From the NCBI GenBank assembly GCA_963739135.1, contig CAVTZG010000021.1, positions 620,001-684,000 on the forward strand: a stretch of 64,000 nt of DNA. Direction: 5' to 3'. The DNA is from Palsa-504 sp963739135 (GTDB lineage Bacteria; Actinomycetota; Actinomycetes; Streptosporangiales; Streptosporangiaceae). A model generated the notes under the pieces. The model was not told the origin of the DNA, did no database searches, and was given only the letters and a program-made list of their open reading frames with translations. Shown here piece by piece: positions 8,135 through 17,608 of the stretch (the first letter of the stretch is position 1; each line of letters begins with the position of its first letter). A program made the position numbers and the translations under genes.

Positions 8135-9350
8135 ATGACCACCGTGGCGGAACAGCTCTGGACCCGGCTGCTGGCCGAGGCGTGGGCGGCCCTGGACGCC
8201 GTGGACCCCCTGGACCCGGATCATCCGGACGCAGACCCGGGCCCGCTGGAGGTCGCCGGCCTGCCGGGACACCTGCCCTCGCACCTGGCGGTGGAGGATA
8301 CCGCGATCGCCTGCGCCGCAGCGGCGCTGCTGGCCGCCGCGGACTGGCAGGCCCGGCGCGGCGGGTCCCGGCCGCGGACCGCCCTCGGACTCGACCGGGG
8401 GCATGTCGCGGCGGTGTTCAGGAGCGAGGCGCACCTGCGGATCAACGGCGAGGCGGCCGGGACGGGCTTCGCGCCGCTGTCGCGTTTCTGGCGGACCTCC
8501 GACGGATGGGTGCGCACGCACGCGAACTATCCCTGGCACCGTGCGGCCCTGCTGCGGGCCCTGGGCACGGACGGCGATCGGGAGTCGGTCGCGGCGGCCC
8601 TGGCCGCCCTGCCCGCCCGCCAGGCCGAGGACCTGGTGGTAGGCGCGGGCGGCATTGCGGCCGCGGTGCGGACCGAGACGGGCTGGCGGGCCGAGCCGGC
8701 CGGGCAGGCGGTCGCCGCCACCCGCCTGGTCGAGGGCCGGGCCGTCGGCACCGCGCCGCCCCGCCCACGGGAGTCCCGCGGCCCCGGGGAACTGCCTGCC
8801 TCGGGGATCCGGGTGCTCGACCTGACCCGCGTCATCGCCGGGCCGGTGGCCACCCGCTACCTGGCCGCGCTCGGCGCCGACGTGCTGCGGCTGGATCCGC
8901 CGCACCGGCCGGAACTGCCGCTGCACGCCCGGGACGGGCTGCTCGGCAAGCGCAGCGCCCTGCTCGATTTCGGCCCCCGCGACGGGGGCGATGCCCTGCC
9001 AGCTGCTCGACCACGGCACCGGTTACCTGTGCGCCGCCGCCGCGCTGCGCGCGCTGGCCGCCCAAGCGGTGCGGGGCGGCACCCAGGTCCGCGAGCTGTG
9101 CCTGGCCCGGACCGGGCAGTGGCTGCTGGATCAGGGCCGGCTGCTCGATCAGGGCCGGCTGCTCGGCCAGGGCCGGCTGGCCGGCCCGGCGGGCGCTCCG
9201 GACGGAACCGATCCGGCCTGGCTGGGCCAGATCGACAGCACCGAGGGGCAAGTGACCGCGGTGCGGCCGCCCGGCCGGCTCGGCGGCTGGGGCCTGGACT
9301 GGCCCGGTCCGCTGACCAGGTACGGCAGCGACCCGGCCGCCTGGCGGTGA
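8135..9350 (+). pseudogene. CaiB/BaiF-type (family III) CoA-transferase with an internal deletion and frame change
   Basis: The first ~285 residues read as a family III CoA-transferase (starting MTTVAEQLW; 'IRVLDLTRVIAGPVATRYLA', 'LGADVLRLDPP', 'LLGKRSALLDFG'). At about 8985 the frame changes, and the sequence resumes as 'ALPCQLLDHGTGYLCAAAAL', ending at TGA 9350. In intact relatives roughly 60-70 residues separate these two landmarks, so a deletion of about 200 bp with loss of frame is the simplest explanation. A short 18-bp repeat (9123-9180) adds 'LLDQGR' copies near the end. Because of the shift the upstream frame stays open into the next gene, giving an accidental 703-residue ORF (8135-10246) that should not be taken as one protein. 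Confidence 0.7.
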
Positions 9351-9433
9351 CCCGGGACGGTCAGGGTGGCGGTGCGTGCCGGCAGGCAAACCTAGTTGAC
9401 TCCGCCGTCCGGCCCCATAGGGTAAGTACTGCT

Positions 9434-10246
9434 GTGACAGATAACGAGGTCATTGAGCGGATTGACGCGTTCTGCGACGCCGTTCCGCGCCGCCGGTCCC
9501 GCGCCGACGAGCACGGCCCGCTCGTGATCTTCGTTCCCACCGGTCCGGGCTGGCCCTACTACGCCCGTCCGAAGCGGGGCGCCCGGGCGCCCATCACCGC
9601 CACCAGCATCCGCGCGGTCCGCGCCCGGCAGCGAGAACTGATCATCCCGGAGTCGTTCGAGTGGATCGAGCAGACTGCGCCCGAGATGGCGGCCGCCGCG
9701 GCCGAAGCGGGCCTGGAGGTCCAGACGCACCCGCTCATGGTGCTGGCCGGGCCGGTCCAGGCGCCGCCGCTGCCGCCGGACGTCACCGTCCGCGTCGTCG
9801 CGCCGGAAGACGCCGAACTCGACCGGATCTGGGCGGTGCCCTCCGTGGCGTTCGGCCATCCGGGCACGGCGACGGGCGAGCCGGGCGTGGCCGAGCGGGA
9901 CAAGATCGCCGCGGACCACGACGGCGGCACGATCGCGATGCTGCGCGAACGCCTCCGGTCGGGGCAGTCGGTGCTGGCCGCGGCGTTCGGCCCGGACGGC
10001 CCGGTCGCGGCCGGAAGCTGGCAGGCGGTGGGCGGCGTGGCCGAGATCACCGGCGTGGGTGTGCTGCCCGCCGAACGCCGCCGGGGCCTGGGGGCGGCGG
10101 TGACCGCCGCCCTGGCCGTCGACGCCCTGGACCGCGGGGTGCAGACCGTCTTCCTGTCGGCCAGCGACGAGGCAGTCGCCCGCATCTACGCCAGGATCGG
10201 CTTCCGCGAGATCGGCACCGCCATGATCGCCGAACCCGCCCCCTGA
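9434..10246 (+). CDS. GNAT-family N-acetyltransferase (270 aa, C-terminal GNAT domain)
   Basis: Begins MTDNEVIERIDAFCDAVPRR at GTG 9434. The N-terminal half ('GPLVIFVPTGPGWPYYARP') is a degenerate GNAT-like lobe. The C-terminal half has the acetyl-CoA motif 'ITGVGVLPAERRRGLGAAVT' followed by 'VFLSASDEAVARIYARIGF'. The substrate is unknown. The start lies about 80 bp after the broken CoA-transferase, in the frame left open by that gene's deletion. Confidence 0.75.
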   Translation: MTDNEVIERIDAFCDAVPRRRSRADEHGPLVIFVPTGPGWPYYARPKRGARAPITATSIRAVRARQRELIIPESFEWIEQTAPEMAAAAAEAGLEVQTHPLMVLAGPVQAPPLPPDVTVRVVAPEDAELDRIWAVPSVAFGHPGTATGEPGVAERDKIAADHDGGTIAMLRERLRSGQSVLAAAFGPDGPVAAGSWQAVGGVAEITGVGVLPAERRRGLGAAVTAALAVDALDRGVQTVFLSASDEAVARIYARIGFREIGTAMIAEPAP

Positions 10247-10525
10247 CCCTTACCTGGCCCAGGGTCGCGGCCCGAAGACGGTGAAACCTCAGTCCGGGGT
10301 GCGCAGCAGAGCAGAGTGGAAGTGAAGCGGCCAGCCTTCGGCACCGTACGCCACACCAGCCACGTCAGCCTCATTTCTTTGGGCGGGGCCGGGCTCGTAA
10401 CAGCAGCGACGGTCCATCGGTGCCGTTGGGGCGACAGCAACGGTCTATCGGTGTTGCCGACCAAGGCACCTGCTGCAGGCACTGACCTATTCACCGCAGC
10501 CTGGGGTGGCCGCTAAGGTCGTCTG

Positions 10526-11200
10526 GTGCTGTCACGATGGCCAGGCCTGCTCGCCGCGACCGTCGTCACGCTGGTGACCGGCACGCTGGTGATCCTCGAT
10601 CTCAGCGACGCACAGGAACGCCGGTGGTGGGACGGCCACGCGATCACCACCGACACGATGTCGGGGCTGCTCGTGCTGCTGATCACGGTGCTGGTGGTCG
10701 ATCAGGTGGTCAGCCGCAGGCAGTTCAACGACCGGGCCCGCGCGATCGCGGCCCAGGCGGCCATCGTGGCGACTCAGGCCAGGCGCACGGCGCAGGCGGT
10801 GTCTGCGGCGGTCTTCCCGGGCGACGACCAGGGCGACCGGGACGCGGCGGTGGACGAGTTCCGGACCTACATGATGATGCTGCTGGTCGCGGCGCCGGTC
10901 CTGATCGACGCGAAGGTGTCGCGGGATTTCCTCGAGCAGGCCCAGGCGCTGGGCGGCGAGCTGGCCCGGGCGCTGGCCGCTCAGCCGCCCGGTGCCACTC
11001 CGGCGTCTCCCGGCAGGCTCAACGATGCGGCCCAGCGGCTGCGGGAGGCCTCGGCCCCGCTGCTGCAGGTGCTCGACCCGGAGACGCGGGCCGCCGTCCG
11101 CGGAGACCCGACCGCCTTATCGGCGCGAACCGCCGATCCGGTGATGACCGGGCGGTATACGAAAGACTTCGGTGAAACGGCGCGCAACTGGTCACACTAG
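10526..11200 (+). CDS. Membrane protein with two N-terminal transmembrane segments
   Basis: 224 residues from GTG. Residues about 5-24 (GLLAATVVTLVTGTLVI) and about 45-62 (SGLLVLLITVLVVDQVV) are hydrophobic. The rest is an alanine-rich helical cytoplasmic region with heptad character. No known domain is recognised. It lies 84 bp upstream of the broken nSTAND gene on the same strand and may have been its membrane partner. The 279 bp before it (10247-10525) hold no convincing gene. Confidence 0.6.
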   Translation: MLSRWPGLLAATVVTLVTGTLVILDLSDAQERRWWDGHAITTDTMSGLLVLLITVLVVDQVVSRRQFNDRARAIAAQAAIVATQARRTAQAVSAAVFPGDDQGDRDAAVDEFRTYMMMLLVAAPVLIDAKVSRDFLEQAQALGGELARALAAQPPGATPASPGRLNDAAQRLREASAPLLQVLDPETRAAVRGDPTALSARTADPVMTGRYTKDFGETARNWSH

Positions 11201-11283
11201 GCTTAACACGCCGCTTGCGTGCCATAAGGCCGGCTAGGCTGCCGCCGTCTTGGGGTGTTGTGCGGGCGTGGGGATGGGGCGGG

Positions 11284-13448
11284 ATGGGCGATTTCGAGGA
11301 GGTTGAGCGGCTCCAGGCCGGCATCCGCGAGTGGCTGCTGCGGGCGGCCCGGAACGGGCGTCATGAGCTGCGGAGCATGCCGGCCCTGGCCGTGCTGCCG
11401 TTGCTGTGCGCGGCCGCGTTCGGGCCTGAACTGGCCGATGCCGCCGACCTGGCCAGCGCCGTGGCCGTGGCCAGGACCGGGGTGCTGTCGTCGGTATGGG
11501 CCGGCGTGCTCAGCGACGTCCTGGCCGCCGCCCTGGACCGCGCGCGGTCGGCGCACCCCGCCGGTGACCCCCCGCGAAATGACGTGCAGCGGGAGATCAG
11601 CCGGAGCCTCAAGGAGATCCTGGCCGCGCCCGGCGAACGGGCTGACGCAGTGCGATCTGATATCGCCATGGTGCTGCGCGAGATCGACGCGGGCGGCACG
11701 GTCTTCCGGGCCGCCATCGAGGCGGGGGACGAGGAACTGCAGCGCGAGGTGCTGACCGCGGCCGAGGCCGTGAGCGCCGAATTCGGCGAGATGGAATTCC
11801 TGCTTGCCGACCTGGCCCGCGCGGCCGGCGAGATCCAGGACAGCCTGGCCGGCCAGGGCGCCGAGCTGCGGGCGATCAGCGATCAGGTCGGCCGGCGGTC
11901 GGCCGACGTGCGCATGATCCGTGAGCAGCTGGCGGTCATCGAGCAGCGCACGCGAGCCTGGATACCCGGATCCGCCGACGGGGAACGGGGCCGCCCGCGC
12001 TGGACCGGCGGCTGCCCCTATCGCGGGCTGCTGCCGTACGACCAGGCTCACGCGGCGGTGTTCTACGGCCGAGACCGGCTCACCGCGGAACTGGCCGGCC
12101 TGCTGGCCGACGGCGGCCTGGTCATGGTGACCGGCGCCTCGGGCGCCGGCAAGACCTCGCTGCTGCAAGCTGGGCTGGTGCCGGCGCTGGCCCGCGGCGT
12201 GCAGGTGCCGGGATCGCAGTCCTGGCTCCGGGTCAGCATGACCCCGGCATCCCGTCCGCTGACCGAGCTGGCGGCCCGGCTGGCTCAGCTCAGCGGCGGG
12301 GATCCCGCGGTGACGCGCAAGATCCTGGCCGAGGCACCTGGTGACGCGCACCTGCTGATCAGCGAGATCGTGCGCGCCCCGGCCGATGGCGAGCGGGGCC
12401 GGAACGACCCCCCGGCCGAGGTATCCCGGCTGGTCCTGATCATCGACCAGTTCGAGCAGGTCTTCGCCGCCGCGGGCGAGGAAGGGGAGCAGGAGCGGGC
12501 CGCGTTCATCGACGCGGTGTGCGCCGCCGCGACCAGGCCGGCCGGGCCGCGGAATGAGCCTCAGGCGCTGGTGGTGATCGCGGTCCGCGGGGACTACTGG
12601 GACCGGTGCGCCGACTGCCCCCAGCTGGTGCCGGCCATGCAGCGGCACCAGCTGGTGGTCGGCCCGATGACCGATGCCGACCTGCGCCGGGTGATCACCG
12701 GCCCCGCCGAGGCCAGCGGGCTGGGCATGGAGGACGGGCTGGTCGACACCATCCTGGCGGACCTGCGCTCAGCCCGGAAAGACGGCCAGAGCGGCCCGGG
12801 CGGGGACACCGGGGTGCTGCCGCTGCTGTCCCAGGCCATGCTGCTGACCTGGGAACAGCGCCAAGGCGACCAGCTGACCAGGCGTGGCTACCAGGGCCCG
12901 GGCGGGCAAGCCGGGGTGGCCCGGGCCGTCGAGGTCAGTGCCGAGGCCGCTTACCAGGGGCTGACCCCGGACCAGCAGGCAGTCGCACGGGACGTGCTGC
13001 GCCGGATGACGGCGCTGGGTCCCGACCGCAGGCGGCCCGCCGGGCCGTCACCCGCGCCGACCTGCACGCCGGCCTGCCCAAGAGCCAGTGGCCGCAGGTC
13101 GCCGCGGTGCTCGAGGCCTTTGCCCGCGGCCGCCTGCTGGTCCTGGACGCGGACCGGGCCGAGATCGCGCACGAGGTCCTGCTCCAGGCCTGGCCGCGAC
13201 TGCGAGCCTGGCTGGAGGAAGACCAGACCAGCATGATCCTGCAGGGCCGGCTGGCGGAGGATACGGCGCGGTGGCAGGCCGACGGCAAGCACTCCGCGGC
13301 GTTGTACCGGGACGTACAGCTGGCCGCCGCCCGGCAGGCCAGCCTGCTGCGGGCCGCCTGCGGCATCGCGGAGGTATCGCTTACCCGGCAGCAGTGGGCT
13401 GACTACGCTGGAACCCAGCCGTTCCGGCAGGTCTGCCCGGCGGGGTAG
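11284..13448 (+). pseudogene. nSTAND1-type NTPase, frameshifted and lacking its C-terminal sensor
   Basis: Residues 1-90 are helical, about 90-240 a coiled-coil-like region, then an nSTAND NTPase: 'CPYRGLLPYDQAHAAVFYGR', Walker A 'GASGAGKTSLLQAG' and Walker B 'LVLIIDQFEQVF'. At about 13020 the frame shifts from '...RRMTALGPD' into 'RPQAARRAVTRADLHAG', which continues through 'EIAHEVLLQAWPRLRAWLEE' to a stop at 13448. Intact relatives follow this point with a transmembrane segment and WD40 or other repeats; here they are missing. The gene is thus both frameshifted and truncated, a decayed cousin of the STAND gene at 28-31.6 kb. Confidence 0.7.
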
Positions 13449-13489
13449 CCCGTGGCCGGCCAGGCCGGCGACCGGACGAAGAACAGGAC

Positions 13490-14521
13490 GTGGCCATCGG
13501 AAGCAGGGGCAGGCACTCGCCGGAAGTGCCCGCATGGAGCAGGGTCGTGCTCGCGGCCGTCGGCGTCGGCCTGCTCATAGCCGCGGGCATCATCGCGTTC
13601 GTCAAGCTCGGCGGGACGGGAACCCAGCCGTCCGCGCAGGCTACCCCCCTGCCTGCCGAACCCGGCTCATCGGCCGGACCGCTGGCGGCGGCCTCGTCTG
13701 CTTCCTCGGCCGCCTCGGCTTCCTCAGCTTCGGCGCGGCCCAGCGCTCCGCAGCCGACCGGATCCACCGGGACGGGCACGCACGCCGATCCGCTGGGGAC
13801 GGCGGCGGCTTCCTACGTCTCGGCCAGGTCGGGTGTCGTCCTGGCCGCGGTCTACGACCTGCGCACCGGCCGGACCTGGCGCCTCGGGCAGGGGCAGCCA
13901 CAGGACGAGGCGAGCATAGTCAAACTGGACGTGCTCGAGACGCTGCTGGCCGAGCGGGGCCACAGCGGCACCGCGCTGTCGGCCAGTGACCAGGCGCTGG
14001 CCGAGCAGATGATCGAGGACAGCGACAACGACGCCGCGACCAGCCTGTGGGACGAGGTCGGCGGCGCATCCAGCATCCGGTCGTTCAATACCGAGGCCGG
14101 CCTGGCCGACACCTCGCCGTCGACATGCGTGGACTGCCCGGGATTCCCGTGGCCCGGGTGGGGGCTGACCACGACCGTGCCCGGCGACCAGCTGACCCTG
14201 CTGCGGGAGCTCGTCGAGCCCAATTCACTGCTCACCACCGCCGAGCGCGACTACGCCCTGTCGCTGATGGAGAGCGTGGCACCTGATCAGCGGTGGGGCG
14301 TCTCCGGCGGGGTCCCGGCCCAGGTCACCGTGGCCCTGAAGAACGGCTGGCTGCCCCTGACCAGCGCGGACAACGACTGGCAGATCAACAGCGTGGGGTG
14401 GATCTCGGGCAGCGGACGGGACTACCTGATGGCCGTGCTGACCACGGGAAACCCGACCGAGCAGTACGGCATCGACACCATCGACCAGCTGGCCAGCATG
14501 GTCTGGAACGCCATGGGCTGA
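13490..14521 (+). CDS. Membrane-anchored class A beta-lactamase-like serine hydrolase
   Basis: 343 residues from GTG. A single N-terminal transmembrane anchor (VVLAAVGVGLLIAAGIIAFV) is followed by a Ser/Ala/Pro-rich linker and a domain with the three penicillin-recognising motifs: SxxK in 'EASIVKLDVLE', SDN in 'IEDSDNDAATSLW', and KxG in 'VALKNGWLP'. Actinomycetes carry many such extracellular proteins; some act on cell-wall peptides rather than antibiotics. There is no Glu166-type omega loop that I can place with confidence, so beta-lactamase activity is unproven. Confidence 0.75.
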   Translation: MAIGSRGRHSPEVPAWSRVVLAAVGVGLLIAAGIIAFVKLGGTGTQPSAQATPLPAEPGSSAGPLAAASSASSAASASSASARPSAPQPTGSTGTGTHADPLGTAAASYVSARSGVVLAAVYDLRTGRTWRLGQGQPQDEASIVKLDVLETLLAERGHSGTALSASDQALAEQMIEDSDNDAATSLWDEVGGASSIRSFNTEAGLADTSPSTCVDCPGFPWPGWGLTTTVPGDQLTLLRELVEPNSLLTTAERDYALSLMESVAPDQRWGVSGGVPAQVTVALKNGWLPLTSADNDWQINSVGWISGSGRDYLMAVLTTGNPTEQYGIDTIDQLASMVWNAMG

Positions 14522-14543
14522 GCGGCCGGCCTGGGCGTTCCGG

Positions 14544-14594
14544 TCAGTGCTGGTTCCGCTTCAGTGCTGGTTCCGCTTCAGTGCTGGTTCACTT
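14544..14594. repeat. 17-bp tandem repeat, 3 copies, between convergent genes
   Basis: Unit tcagtgctggttccgct is repeated at 14544-14560, 14561-14577 and, with two changes, 14578-14594. The last copy touches the stop codon of the minus-strand zinc-ribbon gene. Confidence 0.75.
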
Positions 14595-15637
14595 CAGAGC
14601 TGGTTCCACTGGTAGGTGGTCAGGTGGTATTCAGTGGCGATCGGGTTCCAGATGCCGACGAAGGTCTTCTTGTCGGTGGTTGCCTGGTTGTCTGGCCCGG
14701 TCGCGGCCAGGGCGTTGGCGTCGGTCGCCTCGCTGCCCGGGGCACAGCTCGAGCTCTCGTCCTGCGCCCACTTGCCGAAGTCCTGGTCGGCCTGCATCGA
14801 GTTCTGCCAGGCGCTGGTCAGCGCGGCCAGCATGTTAGACGGCAGCGCCGCGCCGCCGGGCAGGCTGGCCAGCTGGTTGAGCAGGTTCTGGCGTGAGGTG
14901 GCCGCGTTCTGGAAGGTCTGCGGGTCCTGGCTCAGGTTCGAGCCGCAGGTGTTGACGTCATTCACCGCCGCCACGATGGCACTGCGGTCGCTGACGCTCT
15001 GCGAGAGCAGCCCGGCCAGGTTCCGGGCCGCCTGTTCCTGGGTGGGTTCAGCCGGCGACGAGGCGGATGCCGTAGCCGAAACCGGAGCCGACGCGGTGGG
15101 CGAGACAGGGACGCCTGTCGTCGCCGTACTGCTGGCGGCCGCCGGGGTGGTCCCGCTGTTGAAGGGGTGCGCGATCAGGACCACCGCCGCCGCGACGGCC
15201 GCGGCGGCCAGGAACGTGATGAGGCCGACGAGCAGGCCCCGGCTCCGCCGCGGCCCGCCGTGGCGCGGGGGCTGCTGGCCGGGAGGGACCGGGGGCAGCA
15301 GCGGCGGCGTGATGGGCGGCGAGTAGGGCGACGGCGGAGCAGGTGCCTCGTAGACCACCGGTTCGACCGGGGCAGGCTGGTAGTACGACGCTGGTTCGGC
15401 CGCGGGAGGCCGGAGTCCTCTGGCATCCATGGTCTGGGCATAGAACTCGGGCGATCCCCACCGCGGCGGCCCGGCCGGATCGCCGGACGGCTCGCTGGTC
15501 ACCGTGGGCTCGGGATCGGCGTAGGACGGCTCCGGCCGGACAGTTACCTGCGGATCACCTTCAGTAGCAGGGGCGCCGCATACGGTACAGAACCGGACTC
15601 CCGGCCGCAATTCGTGACCGCATCCGTTCAGGGCCAT
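14594..15637 (-). CDS. Zinc-ribbon membrane protein with extracellular C-terminal domain
   Basis: 347 residues. The N-terminal 'CGHELRPGVRFCTVCG' is a zinc-ribbon-like Cys pair arrangement, followed by a long Pro-rich linker, one transmembrane helix (LLVGLITFLAAAAVAAAVVL) and a Ser/Thr/Ala-rich extracellular linker. It ends in a helical domain with 'FQNAATSRQNLLNQLASLPG' and two conserved-looking Cys (NTCGSNL, SSCAPGS). Proteins of this layout are common in actinomycetes and uncharacterised. Start ATG 15637 begins directly with the zinc ribbon. Confidence 0.75.
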   Translation of the reverse strand: MALNGCGHELRPGVRFCTVCGAPATEGDPQVTVRPEPSYADPEPTVTSEPSGDPAGPPRWGSPEFYAQTMDARGLRPPAAEPASYYQPAPVEPVVYEAPAPPSPYSPPITPPLLPPVPPGQQPPRHGGPRRSRGLLVGLITFLAAAAVAAAVVLIAHPFNSGTTPAAASSTATTGVPVSPTASAPVSATASASSPAEPTQEQAARNLAGLLSQSVSDRSAIVAAVNDVNTCGSNLSQDPQTFQNAATSRQNLLNQLASLPGGAALPSNMLAALTSAWQNSMQADQDFGKWAQDESSSCAPGSEATDANALAATGPDNQATTDKKTFVGIWNPIATEYHLTTYQWNQL

Positions 15638-15822
15638 TGTCTTCCCCCCAACGCCCTATTCGGGTACAACTGTCGACAGCCGCCCATTGGACGCCTGGCG
15701 GCACGCCCTGGTGGCCAGGACCCGGTTTCAATTGTGTCATTCGAGCTTATTCCCGCGCGATAGCCGGCTGAGCCAGCATTTATTTGACCGGATACCGGAT
15801 TTCGCGTGCTGATTTCCGGAAC

Positions 15823-16653
15823 TCAGTGCGGAAATACCGGCATATCTTGGCCCGATCGCTGCCTGGCCAGCGCGGCCGGGGTCAGGCCCGCCAGGGCCCG
15901 GCATTCCCGGGTCAGGTGAGCCTGATCGGCGTAGCCGGCCTGCGCGGCGAGGGCGGCCAGATCGTGCGCATCCCGGCCGTCCGGCTGGCCGGCGTCGAGC
16001 CGGGTGACGAACCGGCGGAACCTGAGCACCCGCTGCAGGGTCTTGGGGCCGTACCCGACGACCGCCTGGCAGCGCCGCCGCAGCTGCCGCATGCTCAGCC
16101 CGACGTCCGCCGCGACGTCTTCGGCCAGCGCCCGCGGCTCGGCCAGCAAGGCCGCGGCCCGGGCCGCGGCCGGGTCGGGGCCGCCCTCGGCAACCAGATC
16201 TCCCGCCAGCTCCAGCATGCGGATCGCGGCGGTGCCGGGGTCCAGCGTTCCGGGCAGCCGCCTCGCGTCAGGCCGGCGCAGCTCGGCCAGATCGACCCGC
16301 AGGTCGCGCAGCTCGCTCAGCGGCAGGCCGAGCGCCGGGCCGCCGGCCGAGGGCCGGAAACGGACGCCGAACACGACCGTGCCCGCGCCCATCAGGTGCC
16401 GGACGGGGCCGGTATCCGGGCCGGCCACGAACGCGCCGCGCCCCTGCTCCCAGATCAGGTCACTGCAGGCATCGGGCAGCACCAGGCCGGCCCGGTCACC
16501 GCCCTCACCCGGGGTGACCTGCGCCCACAGGCAGGCGATGGCATGCCGGAGAGCGGCCGGGGCCGCCCATTCCGTGTACCCGGATGGCCAGGCCCGCACC
16601 GGGCCGGGCCGCCGGTCGCGCGGGACGGCCGCCTGGCGGGCCAGCATCTCCAC
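15823..16653 (-). CDS. AraC-family transcriptional regulator
   Basis: 276 residues. The N-terminal domain (WPSGYTEWAAPAALRH, VLPDACSDLIWE, VFGVRFRPSAGG) is the sensor type often paired with AraC DNA-binding domains in actinomycetes. The C-terminal 90 residues carry the double HTH: 'EDVAADVGLSMRQLRRRCQA', 'YGPKTLQRVLRFRRF' and 'LAAQAGYADQAHLTRECRAL'. It is transcribed divergently from the toroid-like gene at 16724, about 70 bp away, which is a possible target. Confidence 0.88.
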   Translation of the reverse strand: MEMLARQAAVPRDRRPGPVRAWPSGYTEWAAPAALRHAIACLWAQVTPGEGGDRAGLVLPDACSDLIWEQGRGAFVAGPDTGPVRHLMGAGTVVFGVRFRPSAGGPALGLPLSELRDLRVDLAELRRPDARRLPGTLDPGTAAIRMLELAGDLVAEGGPDPAAARAAALLAEPRALAEDVAADVGLSMRQLRRRCQAVVGYGPKTLQRVLRFRRFVTRLDAGQPDGRDAHDLAALAAQAGYADQAHLTRECRALAGLTPAALARQRSGQDMPVFPH

Positions 16654-16723
16654 GCTGCCAGCATGCCATGATGATGGCCGTTTCGTTCAATACGGGCCGG
16701 GGCTCCCGTGCTGTGATGGGCCG

Positions 16724-17608
16724 ATGAACATTCCTGACTTCGACGCCGCGGCCGGGTTCATCGCCGCGAACGCAAGGGTGATCGACCGGCGCAGGTTCCA
16801 GCGGCTGTTCGGCGGCGGGCCGGCCGGGCCGGTGCGCGACGCGGTGGCCGCGTACCGCAACGACGACGGAGGGTTCGGGCACGCGCTCGAGCCGGACTGC
16901 CGGGCCCCGGGCAGCCAGCCCGTCGCCGTCGAGATGGCGCTGCGGGTCCTGCACGAGGCCGACGCGTGGGACGCGGCGCTGGTCCGCGGGGCCTGCGACT
17001 GGCTGGTAACGGTCGAGCCCGCCGAGGGCGGCGCGGCCTTCGTCGAGGCGGATCCCGAGGCGCTCGGGAACTGGCCGCACGCGCCGTGGTGGGTGCCGGA
17101 AGAGGGCCATCCGGCTTCGCTCATCGCCACCGGCCTGATCAGCGGCACCCTGCACGCCCGGCGCTTCAGCCATCCGTGGCTGGAGCGGGCCACCGAGGCG
17201 ATGTGGCACCGGATCGGCTCCCTCACCGAACCCGGCGGCTATGAGATGTTCGGTGTGCTCAAGTTCCTGCAGTACGTGCCGGACCGGGACCGGGCCGGGA
17301 AGATGTTCGACCGGGTCGGGCCGCTGATCATCGACCGGGATCTAGTGGCCATGGACCCGGAGGCGCCCGGCGAGGTGCACTACCCGCTGGACTTCGCCCC
17401 CGAGCCGGATTCGCTGGCCCGCAGCCTGTTCGACGACGTGACGATCAAGGCGCACCTGGATCATCTCGCGCAGGCGCAGCGCGGCGACGGCGGCTGGACG
17501 TTCAACTGGCTGGCCTGGTCGCCGGCCGCGGAGCGCGAGTGGCGCGGCTACCTTACCGTGGACGCCCTGCGCATCCTGCGGGCCAACGGCTACCTGCCTC
17601 AACCGTAA
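16724..17608 (+). CDS. Prenyltransferase/squalene-cyclase-like alpha-toroid protein, function unknown
   Basis: 294 residues from ATG. Repeats such as 'DAVAAYRNDDGGFGHALEPD' and 'HLAQAQRGDGGWTFNWLAW' are QW-like motifs of the (alpha/alpha)6 barrel found in terpene cyclases and prenyltransferase beta subunits. The catalytic DxDD or metal ligands of those enzymes are not evident, so an enzymatic role is not assigned. The last 10 bp overlap the convergent end of glnE. Confidence 0.7.
   Translation: MNIPDFDAAAGFIAANARVIDRRRFQRLFGGGPAGPVRDAVAAYRNDDGGFGHALEPDCRAPGSQPVAVEMALRVLHEADAWDAALVRGACDWLVTVEPAEGGAAFVEADPEALGNWPHAPWWVPEEGHPASLIATGLISGTLHARRFSHPWLERATEAMWHRIGSLTEPGGYEMFGVLKFLQYVPDRDRAGKMFDRVGPLIIDRDLVAMDPEAPGEVHYPLDFAPEPDSLARSLFDDVTIKAHLDHLAQAQRGDGGWTFNWLAWSPAAEREWRGYLTVDALRILRANGYLPQP

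Noticed and set aside
8135..10246. A 703-residue CoA-transferase/acetyltransferase fusion protein
   Set aside because: The central part reads as noise and the true CoA-transferase C-terminus is in another frame.
10316..10516. 66-residue ORF between GNAT and membrane protein genes
   Set aside because: No ribosome-binding site, no recognisable features, and the codon pattern is unlike neighbours.
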